The notes: generated from the sequence alone by a model not told the origin. Counted from the first letter of the stretch, positions 1 through 11,827 are shown. The stretch is 64,000 bases of DNA from Hydra vulgaris (GCF_038396675.1 NC_088931.1:21715001-21779000); one strand, 5' to 3'. A program made the numbers and translations.

Positions 1-567
1 TTAGAGTGACTATTAGACTACATAAGAAAAAAAAAATTTTATAGTTCCAAATAAAAGCTTAGAATTTAAAAATATAGCCATGCTTTTTTTTAAAAAATAT
101 AGACTAAAATCGAAGTAGAACGAAAATAGAAGTAAAAGTACTGATTTTATTTTTAATCTAAAATTCATACAAACACTGCAATTTCATTAATCGATACTTT
201 GACTATTCGAAAATAAAAACGTGGTTGAAATAAATATAATATTAATTTACAGTGGGTTGCTAAACTATTAGAGATAGTAAGAAATCCGCATAAAATCTGA
301 CTTTAAATGACTAATTATCAATAAAAAATAAATAAAAAATGAATAATTTTTAAATGTTTTCTTGCCGAATTTTGACTACAGGTAATATTATTAACTATAT
401 TATTCAAAAGCAACACTTATACTTTATTAAACGTCAAAAATTAGAGTTTTTGTACTCCGTTGACTAATTAAATAAAAACGTTGTTTTGGAATGATCTATA
501 TTTTTTACCTTAAAAACTCATCTATCGAATTTTGTCAATAAAACTTCAACTTTTTGTAAAATTAATT
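1..567. other. AT-rich sequence without recognisable gene
   Basis: I see no coding potential, TIR or tandem repeat here. The last part (about 500-567) is probably the 3' UTR of the LINE fragment that follows on the minus strand. Confidence 0.5.
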
Positions 568-860
568 TTAGTTGTTTAATTTATTTTTAAAAACTGAAAA
601 ACGAATAAAAGGATCAAAATTAGATAGAACTATTTTTTTCCAAAGGTAAAGTGCTCGATAATAAATACAAAATTTGTTAAATTTTGTTCTACAAAATGGT
701 TCATTTAGCAAATCTTTATTTCTTAGTGAGTATTTATTAGTAAGTTTCAATGTAAAAAGGTCGTTAAAAACAGGTAGGGATAAATTGTTTTTCCACATAT
801 AAGTAAAACATTAAAGATGTTAAGTTTGTAGACATTTTATTTCATCAAAGAAATGTTTTG
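568..860 (-). pseudogene. LINE ORF2 C-terminal fragment
   Basis: Read on the minus strand, this is the carboxyl end of a CR1/L2-type ORF2. Characteristic stretches are NVYKLNIFNVL, LTNKYSLRNKDLL and EPFCRTKFNKFCI. Close relatives stand at 21053-21382 (EPFCQTKFIQFF, NKYTLRNN) and 22454-22570 (EPFCRTKFNQFCI). The reverse transcriptase core is absent, so it is a 5'-truncated copy, the usual result of incomplete target-primed reverse transcription. A stop codon follows FSVFKNKLNN. Confidence 0.75.
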
Positions 861-1623
861 AATGTGAAGAGCGATCCACATAATTAATTACGCAAATTAC
901 ATGTTTCTGTCGGCGATATAGACGTTGTTGTTATTATTTAATTATTAATCAATAATACAATATTTATACCGATCGTGTTTATTATGATTACGAACACGGT
1001 TGCTAAAGGTAATCTTTAAAATTTTAATTACAACACCAGTTTTGGTTCAACCCCCTCCTGTTATAACTAACAAATATAGTGTGAAAGTTTTAAGTTAAAA
1101 GCTAATGTTAATCTTGAAATATCTTGATTTAATGTTGATAAAATCATAAACCCGACAAATTTAGATTTAAAAGTTAAATTGACACAATAATTATGATTTC
1201 ATTATTTTTAATTGTTTTTGTTTTGAATACCGTAAAACTCCTAAATTCCGGATGATTTTAATAAAAAGTTTCATAACTCGCTTATTTATAACGATTTTAT
1301 TAAACATTTTCTTAATTAATAAACGTCCAAACAAGACAAGTCGAAAAATATATTAAAAAAAACTACATTAAGTATTGCAATCATGATAAATTTCAATTTA
1401 AAATCTTTCATGATTGCAATTTGAATTTCAAATTGATTTTAAATTAACAAAAGAAAAGAAAAAATAACTTGCAATTTGCAAAAGTTATTTTTTGCAACGA
1501 AAAAAGTTAAAAAAGTAAAAACACTATTTAGTGCAAATTATTTTAATGAAAACATTTGTATTGATTGAAAAAAATAAAAAAGTAAATTAGCCACTACCAA
1601 AAAAAAAAAACTAGACACTTAAA

Positions 1624-2050
1624 TACAGGTGAATTTGCTTAAAGGCTTTGATACTTTAAATAATGCCGTTCAACAAATTGGAAAATACATAAACAAATTA
1701 GATAAATATGCTCAGAGTTCAATTGACACCAGCTCTATGTAAAAAAGTTCAAAAAGGTGACAGAACAAAAAGACCAGCTAACTACAATATGACTTCGGCG
1801 GATGGCATAACTTTCAATGAAATTGAACAAGCAACAACAAGAACAACAACAAAATTAGACAAACAAGTTGCAAAGAAATTGGCTAGAGAGCTAAAAAAGA
1901 TTGCCGCTGCTACTCAAAAGCGGAATATGCACAGAAAAAAAAATGTTTAAACAAAGTCAGTCGACTAAACCACCAGGTAAAAAAAATCGAAAACTAAAGA
2001 ATCAATCAGAAGACCCACATTTACCTCAAGCTTCAAGCTTCTTTTGTTGA
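1624..2050 (+). pseudogene. Unidentified coding remnant, lysine-rich
   Basis: Three short open stretches in different frames follow one another. The first, about 1624-1725, contains KGFDTLNNAVQQIGKYINKL. The second, 1708-1950, is 80 codons, ends in a basic segment and contains KLARELKKIAAATQKRN. The third, after 1950, contains SQSTKPPGKKNRKLKNQ. This looks like one gene broken by frameshifts. I do not recognise the family. The basic, coiled-coil-like composition would suit a transposon-encoded nucleic-acid binding protein, but that is a guess. The 861-1623 and 2051-2740 stretches on either side show no recognisable structure. Confidence 0.25.
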
Positions 2051-2744
2051 TAGATTAACTTAATTAATTTACTGTTAGTATTAATTGTGTGTGTAGTTTT
2101 ATATTTTATATGCGTATAAAATAAAAATTACAAAAATAAAGTTTAAATAAAATAAGTTTATATCTTTCGATTTGTCTTGTTATGAAGTTTATTTATTTAA
2201 AAAAGTTATTTCGACATCTTTGATAATTTAAATTCGAAACCATCCGGAGCAAAGGGGTTTTACGGTAAAGTGATAGTCTTCAAAGTTTTTAATTTTTGAT
2301 GCCATAAACAAGAACTTGAAGTACAAGATAGTAATAGTACTAAACAAAATTCTTTTTTTTATAATTTTCATATTTTATTTACTGATTACTAAAATTTCTA
2401 AAACAAAACAATGTTATTATTAGAAAAAGATTTTATAGTGTAACAACATATATGTAAACAAACTTGCTTGAAAATAAACTTTTAATAATATTAATATAGA
2501 AAGAACACACAGATAGGGTAAAAAAAAAGAAAAAGACAAGACGAGAACCATAGTTGTTAAACTGCTTATAAAAACAAAGTAAAAGCGTCACAGGCTGCAA
2601 GTAAACTTAAATAATCGGAAATCTATTTAAATTAGGATTTCTTCAATAAATAACTCAAAATAGGAAAAAAAAAAAATTCTAAACGAAATTTAAATGCACA
2701 AAAGTTATGGTAAGTGTTTAGTAATTAATTAGGATAAACTTATT

Positions 2745-2961
2745 GCAAAAAAATATAGGAAAAGCAAAGCATTCCTTGAAAGTATTTAAAAAAAATTTAG
2801 GAAAAGCAAAGCATTTCTTGAAAGTATTTTAAAAAAATATAGGAAAAGCAAAGCATTCCTTGAAAGTATTTAAAAAAAATATAGGAAAAGTAAAGCATTC
2901 CTTGAAAGTATTTTAAAAAAATATAGGAAAAGCAAAGCATTCCTTGAAAGTATTTAAAAAA
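2745..2961. repeat. Tandem repeat, about 41-42 bp x 5
   Basis: Five head-to-tail units contain the core GGAAAAGCAAAGCATTCCTT followed by GAAAGTATTT and an A-rich linker. Units differ by single bases and by A-run length. No coding frame runs through the array. It is a minisatellite. Confidence 0.9.
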
Positions 2962-3059
2962 ACCAACCGTAACTACTTACTCGTTTTTTATCTTACTTTT
3001 TTATTATCTTTACTAATGAATCAAAACATAACTTTTTTAAAACTTTGAATTTAAATCGT

Positions 3060-3400
3060 TTGTAATTCAAATGCAATATTAAGAACAAAATAATACCCAA
3101 TCTATCAGTAACCTTTTCATTAGTAAAATATATTGGATTGGTCAGAATTTTTATCTAATAGTATTGACGTAATATTTTGTCAAGTGGTTTACTGTGGCAT
3201 GTGGTGTTGGAAAGTAAGTATCTAAGTATCCATTGAACAAATGGGTACTCACATTTTTTCAAAAAACATAAAAAAACATTTTCTAAAAGTCATTCTTATA
3301 ATACTATTGGACAAAAATTCTGATCAATCCAATATATTTTACTGATGAAAACGTTGCTGATAGATTGAATATTATTTTGTTCATTAAATATTAAAAGAAA
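3060..3400. mobile_element. Foldback (palindromic) MITE-like element
   Basis: The left arm (about 3073-3165: AACAAAATAATACCCAATCTATCAGTAACC... to TTGGATTGGTCAGAATTTTT) reappears inverted at about 3295-3390. Arms of about 90 bp agree well and the spacer is about 130 bp. No coding sequence lies between them. This is the architecture of a non-autonomous foldback DNA element. I could not fix the target-site duplication, so the outer limits are approximate. Confidence 0.6.
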
Positions 3401-3440
3401 TGATTTTTAGAATTGTTTACGACACAACGTTTTTTCGAAT

Positions 3441-4255
3441 CAATTTTTAAAACGTTTTTAAAAAACATTATTATTCTTAACAATCAAATAAACGCCAAAA
3501 CGAAAAGCAAAAGGTCTGGTGTATAATTAAGGAAGTTATTAATAACTTCCTTAATTTTTTCCAATATATTAGAAAAAAAAATAGTTATGACATCTTATAG
3601 TTATCACAATTGTGCCATTTTATTTTCTCATCTGTAAGGTTCTCCACAAAATAGAAATGTGTACCTCCAACATGTGTTACCTGCAGTTAAATCATAACAG
3701 TGAAGAAAGTTGTGAAAATGGTAAAAACCCCAAAAAAGAACATCAGTGTTGGAGTGTTGGAAGAAATTATCTCACAACATATAGCAAAAATCGGATCAAC
3801 AATATTGTGGTACTCTCATATATTTAAGATCACATCTTCCTGGTCAACTCTCTTGGAGCGTTCAGCTTAGATTACTCTAAGATTGATGTCATTTGTGTTA
3901 TCAATATCATTGATTGATGTGTTGAGTCTTGTTCTTCACAACCATTAAAAAGAAGTAACACGTAGTGCGAATCTTTAAATGTTTCACTCTTGCAGATAAG
4001 ATATTTGCCAGAAAACCTTTGAGATCAAGCTACTTAATAGATTTAATCCGTAAAAAACTTTAAAATAGTCAGCAGTATTTATTCATAAAATTGTATATCT
4101 GAGGTTTTCCAATGCTGAGAAGCTGGTTCAAATATTCTATCAATCAGCTGCCCATGACAGCTGGTTGATAGAATACTTTACAGGAAACAGAAGCTTTCTG
4201 GTATTAGTGTATGACTTCCTCTTTTTTCCTTTATTTGCATCTATTCTGACAGGAC
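3441..4255. other. Non-coding stretch with one hairpin
   Basis: No convincing gene. There is a 17-bp inverted repeat with one mismatch (4134-4150 and 4158-4174, ATTCTATCAATCAGCTG) around a 7-bp loop, one of many such hairpins in this window. An open stretch at 3612-3827 lacks protein-like composition. Confidence 0.4.
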
Positions 4256-4495
4256 TAGTGATCGACCGAAACCGAAATTTGAGCAGAAACCGAAAGTACC
4301 GAAATTTCGGTTCAGTGAAGCCGTAGCCGAAACCGAAACCGAAACCGAAATTTCGGCCGAAATTTGAAAATGATTGTTTAAAATCCCTGAACCTTTTATG
4401 ATCACCGAATTAAAGCAAAAAAAAACTATTTTACATATATCTAGCCAATCACCATGTATCATAGATTGATAAAAACTCTAATATGTCAAGACATT

Positions 4496-4690
4496 TCAAT
4501 AATTAAAGGTAATAATTGAAGTATTTTCTCTGCGAAATACATATTTTTTCATGTTTTCTGGAAAAAGTCTGTTTCTTTCATTTGAAAGAATTTCTCCAGC
4601 AGTTAAAAACAACCTTTTAACTTCGGCAGATGTTGGTGGAGTTCTAAGGAATCTCTTTGCTACTTTTGCCAAACCAAACTTTGCTTTTAA
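4496..4690 (-). pseudogene. hAT transposase C-terminal dimerisation fragment
   Basis: The minus strand reads KFGLAKVAKRFLRTPPTSAE, then VKRLFLTAGEILSNERNRLF and PENMKKYVFRREN before a stop. This matches the hAT C-terminal dimerisation domain, with the usual conserved pattern of P-T-S followed by R-x-F-S-x-A-G and R-x-x-L-x-P-E-N. The catalytic RNase-H-like core is not in the element, so this is the tail of the transposase kept in a deletion derivative. Confidence 0.8.
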
Positions 4691-4739
4691 TGTTGTTTTC
4701 TAATATAAATCTATGAAACTTTTTATTTTGTTGTTATTT

Positions 4740-4910
4740 AGGTGCCCCAAGAAGACCTATAGGTCTTGTCACAGAGCACCGCGGAAGTGCATTTAACCAG
4801 GAAGTTCACGCCTCCTTCATTACCGTGACGCAAAAATATATTCGAAGCTCGTTTTGAGGCTGTATCTCCTGCTTTAAAGGCAAGCGCTCTAACCACTGCG
4901 CCACAGTCGC
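4740..4910 (-). mobile_element. tRNA-derived SINE, copy 1
   Basis: On the minus strand the head reads TGGCGCAGTGGTTAGAGCGC, an A-box-like Pol III promoter. A degenerate B box (AGCTTCGAATA) follows about 40 bp on. The tail is GGTGCTCTGTGACAAGACC, then TATAGGTCTTCTTGGGGCAC. Other copies lie at 34655-34840, 59191-59360 and (degraded) 27596-27720. The conserved tail module resembles the LINE 3' UTRs in this window. It sits inside the hAT remnant, so it inserted later. Confidence 0.8.
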
Positions 4911-5531
4911 ACAAGAAACTTCAGACCTTCTTTGAACTTTGAATCAATTTTTGAGATTTATAGGACTGCCGGTAGTTGTATTGCTTTTTCAGTTAAGAGA
5001 TTTTTTAGAGTAAACCACTTCTTAAATGTGATGAAAGTCCGCTAAGTGATTGTAGTTTTGGATTGTGCAATCCACGAGATATTTTCAAATTGCAAGTTCC
5101 GTATTTGAAATCACTAACTGTCACGGTAAAATGATTCCATAAACCAGTTTTTTATCAATTATTTTCCATTGTAAAATTTAGCACTGAGAAACTTTTGATG
5201 AAACTATTGGTTTGGGTTGCTTTACTTAAATGTTAATTCATTTTAAGAATGATTTGAGAATAGTAACTTAAAACTATTATGTCACGTGATTTCAATTAAA
5301 ATTTATACAATTGTTATAATTAAAAATTGATTTACTAACAAACAATCACAATTAGAAATCGTCATGATCCCACTCTAAATTAAAACTTAAAAAAAATCTT
5401 ATAAAAGTTTCGGTTCATTTCGGTTGCGGTTTGAACCGAAATTTCGGCCGAAACAGGAAAAGTAAAAAAATTATTAAAGCAGAAATTTCGGTTTCGGCCG
5501 AAGCCGAAAGTTTCCGTTCACTAGACTGGAC

Positions 5532-6634
5532 GACTAATGTTAGCCACTTTTTAATTAACCAAAGATGACTTTAATTGGCATGTGACATGTTTTTTTTTTA
5601 TAAGAGAGTTATACGTTTATAAACATATAAGACTACTTATATGTTATATACTTTGGTCAACATATAAGACTAAGGTTTATGTGTTTAAAAGTTAAGCGTA
5701 TGATAAACATTTTGTTGAGTGTTACTTTAAATCAGACATGTTTATGAGCGAAATGCTGAAATTGTCGTTGGTGTTTATTTGATGCATGAAAACCATTTAA
5801 TGAAGTTATTGCGTAGCAAAACAAAAATATTCGTATACAAGTATAGATTTTTTTCTTGCCCACAAGGCTTTCACGGTTTTGTAAACTTCAGCATAATTAT
5901 GAGCCTCTTAAAAAATTTTAAATAAGCGTACCCAAAACTGTTACAAAAACTCAATATTTATATAAAATGCATTACACTAATAATAATATTATTCACCTTA
6001 TTCATCAGTAAATGTTCTAAAAAACAAAAAATTGAGAAGAATCTCCTAAGAAATTAAAAAGCATTGACAACAAAACAATATTAATTTTCAAAAGATTTCG
6101 TTTTTTTAAATTTTACAGAAATCCTTTTTTGACAATTTGATTTTTTGTTTATTAATAGCTTCAGTGGACTTCAGAGAATGGCAAAAATTTGAGAAATGTC
6201 CTCAAAAAGGAAAAAAAAAATAACTATTTCTGGTACACCCTTTTGCTAAGCTCTACTCTAAATTACGCATATTTTTGAGCACAAATCTATATACGGGAAT
6301 TTTAAAACGTGTTTACTTGGTGCATGAAAACCATTTGATGGAGTTGTTTTTTATTATGTATCAGATTCGAAGAAAGTTTATTTGTCTTTTTTACAAGCTT
6401 TACGAGAAAGCTTTTTTGTAAGCTTAAGCATATTTCCAGTCCTGTCGATACTTTTTATCTAAACATATCCGAGCCCGTTTCAAAATTCAATATGCTTTTA
6501 AAAAGTCATAATAACACCATTCAACTTAGGCGTTATTATTAACTTCATTAAAAACAAAATAAAAGATAAAAATAAATTTCATTACATTATAATCCAACAT
6601 TGATGTAACGGACATTTACTTTCGAAAAAATTAA
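5532..6634. other. Non-coding DNA with diverged direct repeats
   Basis: Two related segments, about 5780-5890 (GATGCATGAAAACCATTTAA) and about 6320-6420 (GGTGCATGAAAACCATTTGA), lie some 540 bp apart. A motif near 6165 (GCTTCAGTGGACTTCAGAGA) recurs in part at about 11730. These look like old dispersed repeat units. No coding sequence was recognised. Confidence 0.4.
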
Positions 6635-6954
6635 TTTTTTCAAATTTTAAAGCTATTAGAAACATTTATTTCGTCATTTATAAACATTTTACAACGATCT
6701 TGTTGTACAATTTTTATCAATAAAATTTAAATAAAAATTAATAACGACAGTAGCAAGTAGAAGACAGAAGTCTTGTCACCAAGCCCCTATAGTAAGCGTA
6801 AAATATTTTTTACATAGTTCTCATTATATAAATTTACAAATACTCATTATATAAAACAAGATAATACATAATTACAGCAAGAGTACGACAAATTGCAAAA
6901 AATAAATAAATACATACTGTAAGAAATATTACAAGATTTTTTTTTTTTTTTCAT

Positions 6955-9900
6955 TTAAAAATACAAAAATATGTTTGTGTCTGTTAATTCAAGTAAATAC
7001 TGTTTAACTATATTTTTTAAACAATTTATTGAAGTTATACTTTTCATATTTTCATTAAGAACTATGTTCCACAGACGAGGCCCTCTATATGAAATTGAGT
7101 AATCAGATGTTTTAAGAGTTGACTTATGTAAATTAAAATTATGGATAGAGCACCTTGTTAAGTATTTATGATTTATTTTTAGAAATCGGTTATTAAAGGA
7201 TTTTGGAAGCATGTCATTTTGATATTTAAACATGAATAACAAGTTTTGGAACACGTTTAACTCATAGACATTAAGAGCTTTTATTTCCCGGAGTAACGTC
7301 TTGGAGTGGGCGTATTTATGCACATTACATATAATTTTTCTGGCTTGTGTTTGCCTAATATATATATATATTTTTTAATGCTGAACGGCAAGTACTTGCC
7401 CAAGCAATATTACAATAGCTTATGTAGCTATGGATAAAAGAGTATTATAAATGTATTAAACATTTTTTACTTAGTAGGTGTTTTGTTTTATGCATAATGC
7501 CTATAGTTTTAGAAATTTTGTTTTCAACTAGCGTAATATGATTTTTCCAATTGAGATGTTCATCAAATATAATTCCTAAAATTTTAAGTGATGAAACTCT
7601 GTTTACTATATTGTTATTTATTATTAGCTGAGGAAGTTGCAGAGGCAAGTCGTCGGATTTAGATTGATGATGAAATAAAATGTACTTAGTTTTACTGATA
7701 TTCAAAGAGAGTTTGTTTGATTTAAACCAGTCATTTATGTTTTTTAGCTTATGATTTACTGTAAAGAAAATTGTTTTTGTATTGGAATGGGTATAAAAAA
7801 GATTAGTGTCATCAGCGAAAAGAACAAAATTAAGCATGTTTAAAGATAGATAAATATCATTTACGTAAACCAGAAATAGTAAGGGCCCAAGAATAGAGTC
7901 TTGAGGAACTCCGCAGCTTATTGTTTCTAACTTTGTACACATTGAATCATAAGATATTCTTTGTTTTCTATTTTTAAGGTAACTTTGCAGCCATTTTAAG
8001 TTGCTATTTATAACTCCATATGTTTCTAGTTTGTACAAGAGAATTTTATGATCAACAGTGTCAAAGGCTTTTGATAAGTCAATGAACAACCCGAGAGTAT
8101 AACTTTTTTTAGCAAACCCATCCAGAATTTGACTAGCTAAATCAGTTACTGCATGATGTGTTGAATGCTCTTTTCGAAAACCAAGCTGTTTGCAGTATAA
8201 GATCTTATGTTTTTCAAGATAACTATACAGTCTGTTATACATAATACGCTCAAGCAACTTTGAAAAACAAGAAAGGATAGATATAGGTCTGTAGTTAGAT
8301 GGTATAGAATCGTCGCCATTTTTGTATACACTCTTGCTATTTTTAATTGACAAGGAAAAATACCAATTGTTATTGAAAGATTGAAAATAAACAAAAGAGG
8401 TAATTTAATAACATCAAAAACAGCTTTTAGAACATTAACATTAATATCATCAAAACCGGCACTTTTATTTACTTTAAGCGCATTAAAGGAAGCCTGAAGT
8501 TCATTTAGAGACAGTTCCGACTCATCCATTACATAGTGTTTTTTTTTAAATAGGATTGAAATGTTTTATTTCCAGGAGTTATATCTGCTGCTAATTTTTT
8601 TCCTATGCTTATAAAAAATTTGTTGAAGTTTTCAGCTATTTCTTTCTTATCAAATATTTGTTTGTTCAAGGTTAGCTTTCTATTTGGAATAGTGGTGTTT
8701 TTTTGTAATTGTTTTTTCCCTGTAACTTCTTTAATTACTTCCCATGTCTTTTTACTATTTCCGATTGAATGTTCTAAGAGGTTAGAATAATAATTTTTTT
8801 TAATTTGCTTTTTTATTCTTTCAAAACAATTTTTATACTTTTTGTATTTGATTTCATTGTTATAAGTTTTATTTTTTTTAAAGTTTTCATACAACCTTTG
8901 TTTTTTTCTGGATGATTTTTTAAGACCATTTGTCATCCACGGATTATCAAAGTTTTTGGAATTAGTTGTTTTTTTAATTTTTGGAAAGGATCTTTCGTAT
9001 TGTTTAGAAAACAAACCTAAAAATAAGTTGTATACATCATTAGCATCATTGCACTCAGTTAAAAGATTCCAATCAATTTCTGTTAATAATTCTCGAAATT
9101 TTATAATAGATTGGTTTTTTATTCGTCTTAGATATGTTGCGAATAAGTTTTTAGATTCAGGAATTAAAGAGTAATTTATAAGAAAATTTGGAAAATGATC
9201 GCTGATATCAGTTTTCAATACTCCACTTTTGATTGGCAAGTCATGGCAATATTAGTAATAATGTTATCAATAATTGAAGAAGTATTGCGTGTTACGCGCG
9301 TTGGTTTGTTAATTACAGGTATTAAACTGTTCTGAAGTAGAGTATTTACAAACCGTTTAGCGTAGGAATCATTATTTATTTTTTGAATATCTATGTTAAA
9401 ATCACCAATTAAGTAAGTATGTTTTTTAATGACTTTTGGCAATATATTTTTAAGTGTCTTTCAAACGCTTCAAAATTATCATTAGGTGGTCTGTTAAGAG
9501 AAGTTATAAAAATACTTTTGGTTTTCTATCAAGAATTTCAATTGTTAACGACTCACAATTAGCGTCATTGATACTGAGGTTTTGTAATTTTCTAAAAGTA
9601 AAATAATTAAGAATAAAAATACATCCGCCCCCGCCAATGCCGTTTTTCCTGGGTTGGTCTGTTGAATTATAACCTGGTAGAAAAAAATTAGAGTTTAACT
9701 CATCGCCGTTTTGACACCAAGTTTCTGTTAGACAGATTACACTAAAATTGTAGTTTAAGTTTTTTAAATTTATTTTTAGGGATTCAAAATTTTTACTCAT
9801 ACTCCTGATGTTCAAATTTAATAATAAAAAATTGGATAATAAAGAGTTTAAATAACTTGAGGCATCACTTATATTAAAATAAACAGTATCTATTGAAAAG

Positions 9901-10001
9901 TTATTAAAATAATTCACGTCAGGGTCAAAGTCATTTGTTAAAAGTATCGTGTTTTCTCTATTAGATATATCAAAAACATTCAAAATATTATTTTCCGTCA
10001 T
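6955..10001 (-). pseudogene. LINE ORF2: APE endonuclease and reverse transcriptase, frameshifted
   Basis: The endonuclease half (10001-9215) shows LLNLNIRSMSKNF, the catalytic TETW, GDFNIDI and, past a frame change, ISDHFPNF. The linker (9239-8529) is lysine-rich. The reverse transcriptase (8529-7445) shows [46 protein letters not shown] and the catalytic FADD in VLFADDTNLF. The C-terminal part is at 7323-6955 (SYRGPRLWN). In family members the box is GVPQGSILGP, so the D in GVPQDSILGP is a change at a conserved glycine. At least five frame breaks (near 9500, 9230, 8530, 8350 and 7400) make the copy inactive. The protein would nick the target and prime cDNA synthesis. Confidence 0.9.
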
Positions 10002-10026
10002 TTGAAAAAAAAAAGATGTATATATA

Positions 10027-10651
10027 TTAGGGTGGAGCGATTTTCATAGCAAAAAAAAAAAGAGTTTAAAAACCAATATTACTGAGACACGAATCAATGT
10101 CTATTAATTATAAGATAAAAGTAAAAAAATATTTTTTGATTTTGATGAGATCTTGAGGGTCCTCTTTGGAATTTAAATTCTTGACAGGTCCTAATTTTTT
10201 TGAATTTTTTTTTTTCTAAACCATATCAACTTTGGACTCAAAAAAAGCAGAAAAAAGTGCTTGTTTCATAAATAATAATTTTATTAAAAAATTTTTTTAG
10301 TGAAAAAAATACTTGCAAAAATATACCTTAAAACCCCCGTTTTGTTGAGAACGGGGGTTTTTAATGAAAAAAACAACTCTTCTTTTTTAATTTTAATTTT
10401 TTATTAAAAACAAATATTATTTTCAAAATCAGCATATTATTTTACTACTTTTAAGTATCAAGTTGATATAGTTTAGAAAAAAAAATTTAAACAATATTAG
10501 GACCCATCAAAAATTTAGAATCCAAAGAGGAACCTCAAGAGCTCATCTAAACTAAAAGAAAAAAGAGTAAAGTTCTTTTTTCACCAAGAGATATTGATTT
10601 GCTGCTCAGGCAAATCAAATTACAAAAATTTTCAAAATCGCTCCACCCTAA
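10027..10651. mobile_element. Foldback MITE with TTAGGGTGGAGCG termini
   Basis: The 18-bp terminal inverted repeats TTAGGGTGGAGCGATTTT (10027-10044 and inverted 10634-10651) are perfect. The flanks are TATATA on both sides, so the duplication is TA or TA-rich. The whole element is palindromic: GATCTTGAGGGTCCTCTTTGG near 10149 returns inverted near 10520. The centre is a short hairpin (CCCCCGTT...AACGGGGG, 10333-10358). No coding capacity. It lies in the ORF1-ORF2 spacer of LINE A1, where it would not interrupt either protein. Confidence 0.85.
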
Positions 10652-10696
10652 TATATATGTTATCTTTAAATATTAATTTAAAATATATATAACTTT

Positions 10697-11518
10697 TTAA
10701 TTTTGATTAAATTTATTATTACTAAATTTAGATAAAGAGTTTCTTGAAGTAATAACTTTATCATACCTAAGATTAACATTTTCACCATTGGATCGCCTTT
10801 TTTTCACTTCCGCCAATAACTTTTTTCTTATATCCACAGTTTCACGGGAAAAGTCTTCGTTCACATACACGTTAGTTCCTTTAAGCTTATATGGTTCTTT
10901 CAGAGTTTTTATCTTGTCTTTATACCTCAACAAATTAATAACAATTGTTCTGGACCATCCATTTCTTTTTAATCCTGTTCGATGAGCCCGCTCTACATCT
11001 ATTCCAGTTAACCCTAATTTATTTGCAAAAAGCGATTGAATTTTTTCTTCTGTTTCATTCCAGCTTTCTTTTTCAGTTTCCAACAACCCGTCAATTCTCA
11101 GATTTTTTCTTCTGGATCTATCTTCAGATATTCTTTGTTTTTCCTTGATATTTTCACTAAATGATGTTTCTTTTCTTGATTTTTCGTTTTCTCGTTCGTT
11201 GATACTGGCAATTTTTTTATCGAACAGCTGCTCCTCGTGGAAATTCAAGCTCACCTTAACATCTTCTACATCATTAACTAATAACTTTATTTTGTTAGAA
11301 TTATCATTAACTTTTTGTTCAACTTTTTCTAGTCTTTCATTGAATATCTTGGTGTTTGCACTTAAAATGTTGATAACAATTTTTTCTTGCTGTTTCAATA
11401 TAATCGCCATCTCATTTTTGTATTCTGAAAACATTGCTGCAGTTTCTTTTTTATATTCTAAAAACGTTTCTTTTAACATTTTTTGAATTTCAACAATTGT
11501 GACTGCCATATTTATCAA
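10697..11518 (-). CDS. LINE ORF1, L1-ORF1p-like nucleic-acid binding protein
   Basis: This 273-residue open frame starts MINMAVTIVEI. Residues about 15-130 form a heptad-rich coiled coil (EYKKETAAMFSEYKNEM, EKVEQKVNDNSNKIKLL). Residues about 135-220 resemble the RNA-recognition part of L1-type ORF1 (RRKNLRIDGLLE, ERAHRTG, RTIVINLLRYKDK). Residues about 225-260 resemble the C-terminal domain (YVNEDFSRETVDIRKKL). Such proteins trimerise, coat the element RNA and act as chaperones. The frame is intact although ORF2 of the same copy is broken. A related degraded fragment is at 14098-14541. Confidence 0.85.
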   Translation of the reverse strand: MINMAVTIVEIQKMLKETFLEYKKETAAMFSEYKNEMAIILKQQEKIVINILSANTKIFNERLEKVEQKVNDNSNKIKLLVNDVEDVKVSLNFHEEQLFDKKIASINERENEKSRKETSFSENIKEKQRISEDRSRRKNLRIDGLLETEKESWNETEEKIQSLFANKLGLTGIDVERAHRTGLKRNGWSRTIVINLLRYKDKIKTLKEPYKLKGTNVYVNEDFSRETVDIRKKLLAEVKKRRSNGENVNLRYDKVITSRNSLSKFSNNKFNQN

Positions 11519-11600
11519 ACTTTCCTGTTGTTATTTTATTTTTTCTTCTTCTTTTTGTTGTAAATAAATGTTATTATAAAATTTGTTTAAAGATTAAACT

Positions 11601-11827
11601 TTTTTCAGCCATAAAAAACAAACAAGTCCGCTTACTTCCGTGCGCATTGCGCATTCTTTAGCTATCACTTCTTGGCTACGAAGCTATCACTTTTTGGTGA
11701 CGAAATTTTTTTTTCTGTTGATTTTTAGCTTCAGAGAATGGGGAAAAATTGAGAGGAGAAATTTCATTCTGGAGAAAAAAAATATGCTTTTGTTACTCTA
11801 AACATTGCTGTGATTTTCAATGACATA
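11601..11827. other. Presumed 5' UTR or flank of LINE A1
   Basis: No gene. The segment AGCTTCAGAGAATGGGGAAA (about 11730) resembles part of the repeat near 6165. It ends at the TA target of the mariner element. Confidence 0.3.

Larger units (their letters stand above)
4256..5523 (-). mobile_element. hAT element remnant with CCGAAA-rich termini
   Basis: The left end reads TAGTGATCGACCGAAACCG and the right end, inverted, reads TAGTGAACGGAAACTTTCGG. Both ends carry subterminal arrays of CCGAAA/TTTCGG, likely transposase-binding repeats. Flanking 8-mers are GACAGGAC (4248-4255) and GACTGGAC (5524-5531), a 7/8 match, which is the 8-bp duplication typical of hAT. Inside are only the end of a transposase (4496-4690) and an inserted SINE (4740-4910). 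Being 1.27 kb and lacking most of the transposase, it is non-autonomous. Confidence 0.8.
6635..11600 (-). mobile_element. Nearly full-length LINE (CR1/L2-type), copy A1
   Basis: On the minus strand the order is ORF1 (11518-10697), a spacer holding a foldback MITE (10027-10651), ORF2 with endonuclease and reverse transcriptase (10001-6955), and a 3' UTR running to about 6635. The 3' UTR contains GGGGCTTGGTGACAAGAC followed by a complementary stretch, shared with other LINE copies and with the SINE tails. ORF2 is split over several frames. The CR1/L2 assignment rests on the APE endonuclease, the reverse transcriptase motif style and the 3' stem-loop. A Jockey-type placement is not excluded. The 3' limit comes from comparison with the copy at 36908-37475. 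Confidence 0.85.

Noticed and set aside
10788-11486. Plus-strand open frames opposite the LINE ORF1
   Set aside because: Antisense shadows with low-complexity F/S/L composition. The minus-strand frame has domain support.
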